A DNA stretch of 64,000 bases from JACDHG01 sp963811585 (GTDB lineage Bacteria; Actinomycetota; Actinomycetes; Propionibacteriales; Nocardioidaceae), in NCBI GenBank assembly GCA_963811585.1, contig CAWERR010000006.1, positions 62,001 through 126,000 on the forward strand, given 5' to 3'. Under the pieces are notes generated by a model, which was not told where the DNA came from, ran no database searches, and was given only the letters and a program-made list of their open reading frames with translations. The position numbers and the translations under genes are program-made. Positions 50,163 to 59,430 of this stretch are shown here, one piece after another (the first letter of the stretch is position 1; each line of letters opens with the position of its first letter).

Positions 50163-51395
50163 CTACCCCAGCTGGTCGCGGCGGCGGGTCAAGTAGGCGA
50201 TCTCGGCGGTGTTGCCCGCCAGCTCGATGGCCTTGTCGTACGCCGCGCGCGACTGCTGACTGCAGCCCAGTCGGCGCAGCAGGTCGGCTCGCGTCACATG
50301 GTAGGCGTGATAGCCGGCCAACTTGTCGTCGAGACGGTCGACCACCGCCAGGGCCACCTCCGGGCCGTCAAGCTCCGCGACCGCAATGGCCCGGTTGAGG
50401 GCGACGATCGGGGAGGGGTCGAGACGGACGAGCTGGTCGTAGAGGGCGACGATCTGCGACCAGTCGGTGTCTCGTACGTCGCGGGCGGACGTGTGCACGG
50501 CGTTGATCGCGGCGAGGATCTGGTAGCGACCCGGAGCCTCCCGGGCAGCGAGGCGCTCGCGAACCAGCCAATGCCCCTCGGCGACCCGCGCCGCGTCCCA
50601 GGCGCCACGGTCCTGCTCGTCGAGCGTGACCAGTTCGCCGCTCGTCGAAACCCGGGCGGTGCGGCGAGCCTCGGTGAGGAGCATCAGCGCAAGCAGCCCG
50701 GCCACCTCTCCGTCGTCCGGCATGAGGGCACGGATCAGGCGAGTGAGCCGGATCGCCTCGGCGGTCAGGTCTTGACGTACGGGATCGGTGTCGGGCCCGG
50801 TCGCCAGGTAGCCCTCGTTGAAGACGAGGAAGAGGACGGCGAGTACGCCGGAGACGCGTCCCGGGAGATCCTCCGCGGACGGCACCCGATAGGGGATGCG
50901 AGCTGCGTTGATCTTGGCCTTCGCTCGGGTGATCCGCTGCCCCATGGCGGTCTCCTGCACGAGGAAGGCACGGGCGATCTGGGGCACGGTCAGACCGCCG
51001 ACCATGCGCAGCGTCAACGCCACACGGGTCTCCATCGCGAGCGCCGGGTGGCAACAGGTGAAGATCAGCCGGAGCCGGTCGTCGTCGATGGCGCCGAGAG
51101 GCTCGGGCGGGTCGTCGTCGTACACCAGCCGAGCCTCCTTGTGCTTGTCGTCGCGCTTGCTCTCGCGCCGGATCCGGTCGATGGCCTTGTGGTTGGCGGT
51201 GGTGGTCAGCCAGGCGCCGGGGTTGGGGGGTACGCCGTCGGACGGCCACCGCTCGACGGCGGTCGCGAACGCCTCGGCCGCGGCCTCCTCGGCGATGTCG
51301 AGGTCCCCGAACCGTCTGGTCAGCGCCGCGACCACCCGCGCCCACTCCTTGTGGTGAGCCTGGGTGATCGCCTTCGGGACGTCGGTCATGCTCAC
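50163..51395 (-). CDS. ECF42-type RNA polymerase sigma factor
   Basis: 410 residues from GTG 51395, which overlaps the stop of the DGPF gene; ATG 51389 is equally possible. Region 2 is FGDLDIAEEAAAEAFATAVERWPSDGVPPNPGAWLTTTANHKAIDRIRRE. Region 4 is MVGGLTVPQIARAFLVQETAMGQRITRAKAKI. The extension carries VLFLVFNEGYLAT, LLALMLLTEARR, LDEQDRGAWD, DTDWSQIVALYDQL and PIVALNRAIA, ending in the ...AYLTRRRDQLG helix. It is intact and is the third ECF42 of this window. Confidence 0.95.
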   Translation of the reverse strand: MSMTDVPKAITQAHHKEWARVVAALTRRFGDLDIAEEAAAEAFATAVERWPSDGVPPNPGAWLTTTANHKAIDRIRRESKRDDKHKEARLVYDDDPPEPLGAIDDDRLRLIFTCCHPALAMETRVALTLRMVGGLTVPQIARAFLVQETAMGQRITRAKAKINAARIPYRVPSAEDLPGRVSGVLAVLFLVFNEGYLATGPDTDPVRQDLTAEAIRLTRLIRALMPDDGEVAGLLALMLLTEARRTARVSTSGELVTLDEQDRGAWDAARVAEGHWLVRERLAAREAPGRYQILAAINAVHTSARDVRDTDWSQIVALYDQLVRLDPSPIVALNRAIAVAELDGPEVALAVVDRLDDKLAGYHAYHVTRADLLRRLGCSQQSRAAYDKAIELAGNTAEIAYLTRRRDQLG

Positions 51396-51715
51396 AGGAA
51401 CGGCCGCACCTCGATCTTCCGATCGCAAGCCTTCGACGCCTCGGTGGCGAGCTTGAGCGCCACATCCAGATCCGGGGCCTCCCACACCCAGACGCCTGCG
51501 AGGTACTCCTTCGACTCCACGAAAGGCCCGTCGCTGAACACCGCCTGCTCGCCCCGGTTGTCGATGACCGTGGCCGCGTCGGTGTCCGCGAGTCCGCCCG
51601 AGAAAACCCAGTAGCCCTCGGCAATCAGTCGTTCGTTGAATGCGCTGATCGCCGGCTGCCGGTCCGTGCTGCCGGGATTGCTCTTGTCATCGATCACGGA
51701 AACCAGGTATTGCAT
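51392..51715 (-). CDS. DGPF (YCII-related) protein partner of ECF42
   Basis: 107 residues: MQYLVSVIDDKSN.., NERLIAEGYWVFSGGLAD, then FSDGPFVESKEYLAGVWVWEAPDLDVALKLATEASKAC and IEVRPFL. The DGPF motif is intact. The stop overlaps the sigma start (GTGA), so the two proteins are made together. Just upstream lies a frameshifted RibD_C reductase gene that probably belonged to the same transcript. Confidence 0.92.
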   Translation of the reverse strand: MQYLVSVIDDKSNPGSTDRQPAISAFNERLIAEGYWVFSGGLADTDAATVIDNRGEQAVFSDGPFVESKEYLAGVWVWEAPDLDVALKLATEASKACDRKIEVRPFL

Positions 51716-51743
51716 CTCGGATCATCTCCTCTGGTCTGGGCGG

Positions 51744-52363
51744 TCATGTGATCAGGGCGCAGTTCGCGTACTGCGGGCGCCCGGCTGCGCCGGTAGACCT
51801 GGATCGTGATCCCCTCCGGGGTGGCCCGCGAGTCGACCAGGTCAAGCGCCATGTCCTGGCCGTTGCGGGGAACAGCCGGGTGCCCTGGCCGACGACCACG
51901 GGATAAGTGAACAGGATGATCTCGTCGACAAGCTGGTTGTCGAACAGCCAGCGGACCAGGTTGCCACTGCCGTGCACCTGCAGTTCACCTCCCTGCTTGG
52001 CCTTCAGCTCGCGGATGGCCGCCGCGAGGTCACCGGAGAGGACGGTCGTGTCCGCCCATTGCGGGTCGGTGAGGCTGTTCGACGCGAGGTACTTGGGCCT
52101 CGTGTTCAAGGCGTCCCCGATGGGACTGCTGCCCGGATCTTCCATCACGCCCCACGAGCCGGCGAAGATCTCGTAGGTCCGCCGACCGAACAGGAACGCG
52201 TCGGCGCGCTGGTAGATCTGCCGAGGAACGCCTCGGCCTCGCCTTCGAACAATGGCAAGGCCCATCCACCACGCTCGAATCCGTCCCTGCGGTCCTCGTC
52301 TGAACCACCGAGTCCCTGCATCACTCCGTCGACAGAGACATTCGTGACAGTCGTCAGTTTCAT
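51744..52363 (-). pseudogene. RibD_C/dihydrofolate reductase-like gene with three frameshifts
   Basis: From ATG 52363 the product starts KLTTVTNVSVDGVMQGLGG and continues to FEGEAEAFLG. One base is missing near 52222, after which the correct protein resumes in another frame as QIYQRADAFLFGRRTYEIFAGSWG to GQGTRLFP. Near 51865 it moves to a third frame (NGQDMALDLVDSRATPEGITIQVY), then near 51793 returns to the second frame for GRPQYA, the usual C terminus. All parts of a ~200-residue reductase are present but cannot be translated together. It is adjacent to the DGPF-ECF42 pair. Confidence 0.8.
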
Positions 52364-52633
52364 GGTTGGGCTTCCTTTCTCCACTGAGTCTTGACCCTCC
52401 GGGGCGCCTCTCGTGGGCAGCCTCTCACCCCTGCTACGAACACACCTGGCCTGATCCGACACCGGCCTCGCGACTGACTCTCCAGATCTTCACGACTCGC
52501 AGCCGACCAGCCGTGGCGGCGATCGTTCTGATCCCACGCTGATGTCGGTGTCGCACCGTTGATCCGACGCCGCAAGACCGCGGTGTCACCATCACCGGCG
52601 ACCGACCGGGTCGCCCATCAGAAAAGGGGAATC

Positions 52634-53122
52634 ATGAACACATCAAGCAAGCTCATCAGCCGGGCGGCCATCACCGCCGCCGCACTCGTGGCACCGTTGC
52701 TCATCGCCGGATCGGGCGCGGCATCGACCACGGACAGCGGCTGCACGACCACGCCCAAGCGACCCATCTTCTCGGGGGAGTACAACGGCAGCAACATCCC
52801 GCTGGTGGACTACAAGGTCGATGTGACCTGCGAGGCCGGGTTGTCGATCGAGGTGTGGATGCAGCGGAACGAGCAGGATCTGGTAAGCCGCGAGGGGGAC
52901 CCTGACGACGACCTCACGGGACTCACCATCAGGACGCTCGACTTCACCGAAGCCGGGACCAAGACCATCAGAGTTCGGAAGGCCCTGCCCAACACTGGGC
53001 CGGCCAACGAGGGCGCCGTTGAAGAGGTCTATTCGGGGGTTGGCTTCTTCGTCAGCAGCGGGCCCGTGACCTCGGACTTCACGGGGTACGAGCTGACCCA
53101 GGTCCGCGCAATTCACCGCTGA
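52634..53122 (+). CDS. Small secreted protein, unknown
   Basis: 162 residues from ATG 52634 (AAGGGGAATC upstream). The signal peptide is SSKLISRAAITAAALVAPLLIAGSGAAS. The mature part has two Cys (DSGCTTTP, DVTCEAGL) and beta strands (LSIEVWMQRNEQDL, GTKTIRVRKALP), suggesting a small disulfide-linked beta sandwich. No family is recognised. A strong terminator follows directly, so it is a single-gene unit with high expected expression. Confidence 0.75.
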   Translation: MNTSSKLISRAAITAAALVAPLLIAGSGAASTTDSGCTTTPKRPIFSGEYNGSNIPLVDYKVDVTCEAGLSIEVWMQRNEQDLVSREGDPDDDLTGLTIRTLDFTEAGTKTIRVRKALPNTGPANEGAVEEVYSGVGFFVSSGPVTSDFTGYELTQVRAIHR

Positions 53123-53145
53123 ACGCCGCTGGTGTGGTGTCAGGG

Positions 53146-53181
53146 ACAGGGCCCGAACCGAGGAGTCGGTTCGGGCCCTGT
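53146..53181 (+). terminator. Rho-independent terminator
   Basis: ACAGGGCCCGAACCGA (53146-53161) and TCGGTTCGGGCCCTGT (53166-53181) form a perfect 16-bp stem with a GGAG loop, followed by TT. It lies 24 bp after the stop of the secreted-protein gene. It is the clearest terminator hairpin in the window. Confidence 0.88.
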
Positions 53182-53217
53182 TTGGTATCAGCAACTCGAT
53201 AACACCCTCCTCCGCGT

Positions 53218-56200
53218 ATGACCCCCTCCCTCGATGTCGTCCTGATGGTCGCTGGCCCGGGCTTTGGCAAGTCGACTGCGCTGGATGCCGCACGTCATCG
53301 AGACGGGGTGATCGTCGCCGGCCGGGCGGCACTCGATGGCCTGCCAGACCACGATTGGGTCGGTGTCGACGACCTCCACATGCTCACAGCGCACGAGCAG
53401 CAACGCTTGATGGGGGAGATCTCCTCTTTACGGCGCACCACCCGAGTCGTGCTGACATCGCGACAGCCACTCATGCGGGAAGTCAGGCGCCTGTTGCGCG
53501 GTCGGGTCCGTGAGCTCAGACCGGAGGATCTGGCGCTCGATCCGTACGCAGTGCGTCGGGTGCTGGTGGACGAGTACGGCGTGCTCGACCCGGAGGCGCC
53601 GGTCGACGTACACGCTCTCACGGCGGGCTGGCCGACCCTGGTGCACTTCGCTGCCGACGCCCTCACTCGGCACCCGGATGCCGACCTTCGCAGCGCCCTC
53701 ACCACGCAGGGTGCGCAGGCTGCCTCCTGGCTGCGTGAGGAGGTGCTTGCGATGGTTGCGCCGGGGTCGCGACAACTGCTGGCCTGCCTGTCTGGACTTG
53801 GGCTGGTCTCTCCTGACGTCTGCGCCAACGTCGCTCACGCGCTTGGACTGGCCACAGGGGAGTGGTCGATCGCCGAGCTCGAGGCAGCCGGAATCCTCAC
53901 TCCGCTGCACGGCTTCGGCAGGGACGGCCTGCTCGAGATCGTTCCCGCTGTGGCAGACGTACTTGCGACGCCGATCACGCAGCCTGTGAGCGAGACGGTC
54001 CTGCGCGCTGCCGCGCGTGGCCTGGAGCAGGCGGGCCTGCCGTTTGGGGCGGCGGTCGCCTCTGCACGCGTCGGTGACTGGGCGGGTGCGTTGCGCCTGG
54101 TGGCTGACCACGGCGAGAAGATGCTCCGGCGCGGAGACGCCGCAGGAGTGGTCGACCTGGTGAGATCCGCCCCGGGCGGCGAAGTACCGGGTGCGGTGCA
54201 ACTTGTCTACGCGGACGCGCTGCGCATCTGCGGAGACCTGTCGGGAGCCGCACGAGCCTTCCGACCGTTGATCGCTGCTGCTGACGACGCCGAGGGTTCG
54301 CCGGGGCAGGGCTGGTCGCCCGCACTGGCAAGCAGAGTGGCTGCGGTGCACTACGCAGGAGGCCGGCTCGAAACTGCCTTGCAGGTTCTGGCACGCGCCG
54401 AAGCACCAGCGGCGACTGGAACCCGAGACGCCGCTGATGACGTCGAGACCGTCGAGTGGATGGCCTCGAGAGTGCACCACCTCTGTTCACTTGGGCGCCA
54501 CGACGAGGCGGGACCTCTTGTCGGTGACGTGCTGGAGCGGGCCGACGCAACCGGCGACGCGCGTGCTCTCACCTCTGCCCACGTGGCGATGGCACGAGCA
54601 AGCCAGGGCGAAAGCAAGCAGGCCCACCACGAGTACGCCCTGAGCGCCGCGATCGACTCAGGCGACATCATCACCGCGGCGCGCATCCTCGTGAACCAGT
54701 CCTTCTATTTGCTCGCGACGGTGCGATATGTCGAGGCCAGTCTGGTGGCGCGGGCGGCACTTCGAGCCGCCGACATCGGTATCGCGACGGGTCGCCGGTC
54801 GGCAGCGCTGCACAACCTGGCAGAGGCGCTGATGCAACTGGGTGAGTACGACGAGGCGAGCTGGCACCTGGAGCGCGCCATTGCATTGTGTCGCCGGCTC
54901 GGAGTTGGACGGATCGCCCTCGGACTGCTCGGGCTCGCCGAGATCCATCGACAGCATGGACACGACGAACGGGCGCGCGCGCGGTACCTCGAAGCCGTCG
55001 ACCTGGCCCGCGGATCGGGCGAGACGCAGGTACTGGTTCCCGCCCTGGCGGGCCTAGCCAGGTTGTACGCCGTCGGCCGCGAAGACCCGGCAAGCCGTCT
55101 CGACGAAGCGCAGGCAGCAGCCGATGAAGCGATGCAGGTGGCCAACGGTCAGTTGCGACCCGTTGCGCTCACGGCTGCAGGTTGGGTGGCGCTGCGCGGG
55201 AGCGAACGGGCGCGCGCGTCGGAGCTGGCTCGACAATCCGTGGCAGCAGCCCGGGAGATGCAGGCCCTCGATCTTCTGGCCGACGCGCTGGAGCTCGCCG
55301 GCGCAGGCGCAGACGACCCTGAGGATGCCCGCCAGAAGCTCACCGAAGCGCTGGCGATCTGGGACGACGGCGGCGCCGGCCCGCCCGCTCGCAGGATTGA
55401 GCTCCAGCTCGGCTGGCTCGAAGGGGCAGACACCATGGAGCGATCGCGGGCGCGGGATGCCGCGCGCGAACTGCAGAGGCTAGGTATAGGGCACGTCAAC
55501 GGGCGCTCGGTGACGACCATGTGCGGCACAACGTCGGTGGCCATCGACGTCTTGGGGGGCTTCCGCGTGAGCGTGGACGACGCGGAGGTGCCGCTGCCCG
55601 CGTGGCGATCGCGTCAGGCGCGGACGCTGGTCAAGATGCTCGCCGCTCGTCGTGGCCGCCCGGCTAGCCGCGATTGGCTGTGCGAGACCCTGTGGCCCGA
55701 CGACGACCCCGCCAAGACCGGGCACCGGCTCGCGGTACTGCTCGCGACCGTGCGCGGAGTGCTGGATCCCGAACGCCGGTGGCCGACCGACCACTTCATC
55801 TCCGCCGACCGGAGCGGAGTCCGGCTTGACCTGCGGCACGTCACGCTCGATCTGGACACCTTGATCTCCGACGCCGATCACGCAGCCAGGATGGTCGACA
55901 CCGACGAACCCACCCGCGCCGCCGAGATCCTCGCCGACATCGACGCCCGCTACCGAGGCGACGCCTTCGAGGACGAGCTCGGTGAGGAGTGGGCGGACGC
56001 AGTCCGGGAGGAGGTGCGGGCAGCCTGGCAGCGGTCGGTACGACGCCTGGCCCTCCTCCGTCGCCGGGCCGGACGGGTGAGTGACGCACACACCTTGCAG
56101 GTCCGCCTCCTCGCGGCGGACCCGTACGACGAGAGCACCCACCGACAGCTCGTGCAGGGCTTGCTCGGCGCGGGCCGTCACGGCGATGCGCGACGAGCCT

Positions 56201-56340
56201 TCGCCCGCTGGCGCGCGGCGATGCGGGAGATCGGCGGACCCCCGCCTGACCAGGCGATCCTCGCCTGGGGACCTGGCAATGCCCGCCCGCCCAGCACGTC
56301 TGCGGCGAGGTCGCTGGCCCGATCCCGCCCCGCGTTCTGA
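53218..56340 (+). CDS. Large ATPase-TPR-SARP (BTAD) transcriptional regulator
   Basis: 1040 residues, in the order MalT-like NTPase, TPR, DNA-binding. The P-loop GPGFGKST is at residues 13-20, with a Walker B-like VGVDDLHML (~49-57) and LTSRQPLM. Helical TPR-like repeats fill ~280-760 (for example ALHNLAEALMQLGEYDEASWHLERAIALCRRLG). The winged helix IDVLGGFRVSVDDAEVPLPAWRSRQARTLVKMLAARRGRPASRDWLCETLWPD starts near 773, and a BTAD domain follows at ~870-1015. AfsR/SARP proteins usually place the DNA-binding part first; here it is last. It is an activator probably gated by a ligand and ATP. Its target may be the flanking secreted-protein genes (inference). Confidence 0.9.
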   Translation: MTPSLDVVLMVAGPGFGKSTALDAARHRDGVIVAGRAALDGLPDHDWVGVDDLHMLTAHEQQRLMGEISSLRRTTRVVLTSRQPLMREVRRLLRGRVRELRPEDLALDPYAVRRVLVDEYGVLDPEAPVDVHALTAGWPTLVHFAADALTRHPDADLRSALTTQGAQAASWLREEVLAMVAPGSRQLLACLSGLGLVSPDVCANVAHALGLATGEWSIAELEAAGILTPLHGFGRDGLLEIVPAVADVLATPITQPVSETVLRAAARGLEQAGLPFGAAVASARVGDWAGALRLVADHGEKMLRRGDAAGVVDLVRSAPGGEVPGAVQLVYADALRICGDLSGAARAFRPLIAAADDAEGSPGQGWSPALASRVAAVHYAGGRLETALQVLARAEAPAATGTRDAADDVETVEWMASRVHHLCSLGRHDEAGPLVGDVLERADATGDARALTSAHVAMARASQGESKQAHHEYALSAAIDSGDIITAARILVNQSFYLLATVRYVEASLVARAALRAADIGIATGRRSAALHNLAEALMQLGEYDEASWHLERAIALCRRLGVGRIALGLLGLAEIHRQHGHDERARARYLEAVDLARGSGETQVLVPALAGLARLYAVGREDPASRLDEAQAAADEAMQVANGQLRPVALTAAGWVALRGSERARASELARQSVAAAREMQALDLLADALELAGAGADDPEDARQKLTEALAIWDDGGAGPPARRIELQLGWLEGADTMERSRARDAARELQRLGIGHVNGRSVTTMCGTTSVAIDVLGGFRVSVDDAEVPLPAWRSRQARTLVKMLAARRGRPASRDWLCETLWPDDDPAKTGHRLAVLLATVRGVLDPERRWPTDHFISADRSGVRLDLRHVTLDLDTLISDADHAARMVDTDEPTRAAEILADIDARYRGDAFEDELGEEWADAVREEVRAAWQRSVRRLALLRRRAGRVSDAHTLQVRLLAADPYDESTHRQLVQGLLGAGRHGDARRAFARWRAAMREIGGPPPDQAILAWGPGNARPPSTSAARSLARSRPAF

Positions 56341-56433
56341 CGCTGTACTGATGTCCACCCACGACCGTTGTTCCGACGCCGCACCGTGCGGCAATGCGGC
56401 CACTCGGCCGCAGACCAAAGAGGAGATTGAGCA

Positions 56434-56907
56434 ATGTCACGACGAGCAGCAACCACACTCGCGAGCACCGCGTTCGCGCTCGTGTCCACCCTGGGAATTC
56501 TCGCCGCTCCAGGCTCACAGGCGGCTGACCCCAACGACGACTGCCCACCCACCGGCCCGGTGATCCTCGGCACCTCTGGAGCCGACCACCTTGAGGGCAC
56601 GTCGGAGAGCGACGTCATCGACGGGCGAGGCGGCAACGATGTCATCGTCGGCAAGGGCGGTGACGACGTCCTTCTCGGCGCTGATGGCCGCGACGAGATC
56701 CGCGGCGGCAACGGCAAAGATTGCATCGAGGGCGGCCCCGGCAACGATGACATCAGCGGCGGCGACAAGGCCGACACCATCAAGGGAGGCGACGGTCGGG
56801 ACATGCTGCGCGGCGGTCGTGGCAACGACGACGTCGACGGCGGGCGAGGACACGACAGCATGCCGGACCGACAGCCCGACGATGAGGTCCTGCGCGTGGA
56901 GCACTGA
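56434..56907 (+). CDS. Small secreted RTX (hemolysin-type Ca-binding repeat) protein
   Basis: 157 residues. A Sec-type signal peptide (MSRRAATTLASTAFALVSTLGILAAPGSQA) is followed by about ten glycine/Asp nonapeptides from residue ~47 to ~145 (GGNDVIVG, GGDDVLLG, GKDCIEG, GGPGNDDISG, GGDGRDMLRG, GGRGNDDVDG). These fold into a calcium-loaded parallel beta roll. Bacterial RTX proteins usually leave by a C-terminal type I signal. This one is short and has a Sec signal, so it is a minimal extracellular calcium-binding module. It sits 94 bp after the large regulator. Confidence 0.9.
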   Translation: MSRRAATTLASTAFALVSTLGILAAPGSQAADPNDDCPPTGPVILGTSGADHLEGTSESDVIDGRGGNDVIVGKGGDDVLLGADGRDEIRGGNGKDCIEGGPGNDDISGGDKADTIKGGDGRDMLRGGRGNDDVDGGRGHDSMPDRQPDDEVLRVEH

Positions 56908-57006
56908 CAGACAGGCGATTGCGAACGCATTCTGGCGAGGCGCAACCTCCAGACGTCTCGGCCGTCTATAAGGGTTAGGAGATGACGTACAACGAATGGG
57001 GGGCCG

Positions 57007-57534
57007 ATGCGGCAGCTGGTGGTTGGCTCGGGGCGCATGCGCCCGGCTGAAGAGGACGAGGCAGTCGCGCTGTACGCCGCGCACCGGCTCCGACTGGTCA
57101 GGCTGGCTGTGCTGCTCGTGGATGACGTTCAGACCGCCGAGGACGTGGTCCAGGACGCCTTCGCGGCCTTTCTCGTACGACGCTCGGGGCTCCATGACCA
57201 GCAGAAGGCGCTGGCGTATCTGCGCACCTCCGTCGTCAACGGCGCCCGCGACAAGCTCCGCCGACGCCGTACAGCCCGGGCGTATGTTCACCCGCACGAG
57301 AGCCCCCGCGACGGCACCGCCGAGGGCGCGCTACTCGCCGAGGAGCATCGCGAGATCCTTGCCGCGATGAAGCGGCTCGCGCCGAGGCAGCGCGAGGTGC
57401 TCGTGCTGCGCTATTGGTCCAACTCGAGTGAGACCGAGATCGCCGAGGCCCTCGGCATCTCCCGCGGCACGGTGAAGTCCACCGCGAGCCGCGCGCTCGA
57501 CGCGCTAGCGAAGTTCATGGAGGTGTCGCGATGA
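57007..57534 (+). CDS. ECF sigma factor (SigE-like)
   Basis: 175 residues; ATG 57007 or ATG 57037 may be the start. Region 2 is LYAAHRLRLVRLAVLLVDDVQTAEDVVQDAFAAFLVRR. Region 4 is LAPRQREVLVLRYWSNSSETEIAEALGISRGTVKSTASRALDALAKFM. This belongs to the large actinobacterial SigE-like (ECF39/41-like short) class, not the ECF42 group. The stop overlaps the start of a membrane-anchored partner (ATGA), the usual place of an anti-sigma factor. Confidence 0.93.
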   Translation: MRQLVVGSGRMRPAEEDEAVALYAAHRLRLVRLAVLLVDDVQTAEDVVQDAFAAFLVRRSGLHDQQKALAYLRTSVVNGARDKLRRRRTARAYVHPHESPRDGTAEGALLAEEHREILAAMKRLAPRQREVLVLRYWSNSSETEIAEALGISRGTVKSTASRALDALAKFMEVSR

Positions 57535-58373
57535 GCAGCCTGATCGAGGACCGACTCGTGGCCGCGCTGGAGGCGCGGGCCGAGCTTGTCACGCAGGAGG
57601 ACCTCGCACCGATTGAGATCCCGGATGCCCCTCGGCGTCCCGGGCGAAGCACCGTAGTCCTGCTGGTGGCTGCCGCAACGGCCGCCGTGATCGCGACCCC
57701 CTTCATCTTGAACGCAGGCGAGGGCGACTCGTCGCCAGACCCGACGCATACTCCGTCGGTCAACGTGACTGACCCAACGACAGAGCCGAGCCCACCGGAG
57801 CCGACCCAGACCGAGGAGATCCCCGACCTGAGGGACGCGACCGTTGCGGGACGCCAGCAGGCCGACGTTGACGGCGACGGTCGTCCGGACCAGGTCAAAC
57901 TGGTGACCGGCACCCTCCCGAACGGCGGGATGGGCGGGACGGTCGAGGTGTCCCTGGCGAGCGGGGAGACGGGTTCTGCCGCAGTGCCCCAGGACTACTA
58001 CGTCAGCCTGAAGCCCGCGTATGACATCAACCAAGACGGACGTCAGCAGGTGCTCGTGAGCGCATCCGGCGGTGACGAGGCGGCGCTGATCGTCTACACC
58101 TGGTACGACGAAGGGCTGGTCCGCGCCGCGAGCGGCCAGGCGCCGCTGGCGCTGGGCCTCGACGGGCAGGGTAAGTACGCCCACTACTACACCGATGACC
58201 GCGGTCTCATCTCGTGGCTGCGGCAGGATCTGGTCGGCCCGGCGAGCGACTCGACGTACAGGGTGAAGCAGTGGTCATGGTCTCTCGACGCCAACCGGCT
58301 GGTGTCGACCCCGCTGGCCGACGGCTGCGTCGACGTGACGACCCAAGACCTGCCCCAGCGTTGCCCGGAGTAA
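57531..58373 (+). CDS. Membrane-anchored partner of the ECF sigma, with EF-hand/FG-GAP-like motifs
   Basis: 280 residues. The cytoplasmic N terminus is ~40 residues, with one membrane segment (residues ~41-60, TVVLLVAAATAAVIATPFIL). A Thr/Pro-rich extracellular linker (65-97) follows, then a ~180-residue domain. That domain has two calcium-loop-like motifs, ADVDGDGRPDQ (111-121) and YDINQDGRQQ (164-173), as in VCBS/FG-GAP repeats. The N terminus lacks the HxxxCxxC zinc anti-sigma motif and is short, so the anti-sigma role comes only from the operon position. It may sense an extracellular ligand such as calcium. Confidence 0.75.
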   Translation: MSSLIEDRLVAALEARAELVTQEDLAPIEIPDAPRRPGRSTVVLLVAAATAAVIATPFILNAGEGDSSPDPTHTPSVNVTDPTTEPSPPEPTQTEEIPDLRDATVAGRQQADVDGDGRPDQVKLVTGTLPNGGMGGTVEVSLASGETGSAAVPQDYYVSLKPAYDINQDGRQQVLVSASGGDEAALIVYTWYDEGLVRAASGQAPLALGLDGQGKYAHYYTDDRGLISWLRQDLVGPASDSTYRVKQWSWSLDANRLVSTPLADGCVDVTTQDLPQRCPE

Positions 58374-58428
58374 GTCTGTCTCGGATTCGGTCGTCGGTGC
58401 CCGATGGCTGCCGGGGACCGGACCTGGG

Positions 58429-59385
58429 ATGCTGGCCGGCGTGGACAAGCGGACCGCAGATGCGGTGGAGTGGCTGCTCGGTTGCGATGAGCCAGCCATC
58501 CGACACCTTGCTCGGCGGGACCTGCTCAGTGAGTCCTCCGACGAAGACCGGGCACAGATGGTCACAGGGCCGGCGGTCACGGCGCTGTTGTCGGATCAGG
58601 AGAAAGACGGCGGGTTTGGAAACGACCCGTACAGCAAGTGGACGGGTGCGCACTGGCGCCTCGTGGCGCTGGCCGAGCTCGATGCGCCGGCAGACAACCC
58701 ACGGGTGGCGGCTGCGGCCGAGTGCGTACTGGCGTGGATCAGCGCCAACCTCCGCCACGTCGGCCGCGCGGTTGACGGGCTACCGCGGGTGCACGCAAGC
58801 ATCCATGGCAACGCTCTCGGGGCGTGTACCCGGCTTGGACTCGCCGATGACCCGCGTACGCAGCGTTTGGCGGAAGCGATTCTCTCCTGGCAGTGGCCGG
58901 ACGGTGGTTGGAACTGCAGCACCAAAGCCAGCGGCCACCGTTCGTCGTTCCATGAGTCACACCGCACTGCCTGGGGGCTGCACGAGTACGCCGAGGCAAC
59001 GGGTCACGAGGAAGCCCGTGCCGCTGCAAGCCGGACCGCCGAGCTGTTCCTAGAGCACCGGGTGTTCCGACGCTCCGGAACCGGCGAGCCGATCCACCAG
59101 AGATGGATGAAGATCGTGTTCCCGTCGTACTGGCACTACGACGTGCTGTCCGGCCTCACACTCATCGCCGCCACCGACCGCGCCACCGATCCCCGGGCCG
59201 CGGACGCGCTCGACCACCTCGAGGCACAACGCCTGTCCGACGGCCGCTGGCGGCCGCAGGCGCGGTGGTGGCGGCCGCCGACCAGCCGGGTGAGCCCGGA
59301 CGTAGTCAACTGGGGTCAGCCCAGCCGGCCGAGCCCAATGCTCACCCTCACCGCGCTGCGGGTGCTCAAGGCGGCCGGGCGGTGA
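58429..59385 (+). CDS. Alpha/alpha-barrel protein related to prenyltransferase/squalene cyclase folds
   Basis: 318 residues; ATG 58429 or GTG 58441. It has helix-pair repeats with QW-like turns: LLSDQEKDGGFGNDPYSKWTGAHWRLVALAEL, AILSWQWPDGGWNC, FHESHRTAWGLHEYAEATG, HQRWMKIVFPSYWHYDVLSGLTLIAATDRATD and LSDGRWRPQARWW. The pattern (DGGW, DGRW) recalls terpenoid-cyclase/prenyltransferase barrels. The catalytic DxDD motif of squalene-hopene cyclases is not seen, so enzymatic function is uncertain. Proteins of this type are often hypothetical in actinobacteria. Confidence 0.75.
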   Translation: MLAGVDKRTADAVEWLLGCDEPAIRHLARRDLLSESSDEDRAQMVTGPAVTALLSDQEKDGGFGNDPYSKWTGAHWRLVALAELDAPADNPRVAAAAECVLAWISANLRHVGRAVDGLPRVHASIHGNALGACTRLGLADDPRTQRLAEAILSWQWPDGGWNCSTKASGHRSSFHESHRTAWGLHEYAEATGHEEARAAASRTAELFLEHRVFRRSGTGEPIHQRWMKIVFPSYWHYDVLSGLTLIAATDRATDPRAADALDHLEAQRLSDGRWRPQARWWRPPTSRVSPDVVNWGQPSRPSPMLTLTALRVLKAAGR

Positions 59386-59430
59386 GTGCCGCTCGAGCCG
59401 CCCAGCGGCCTCGGCGACGCCAACGGTGCC

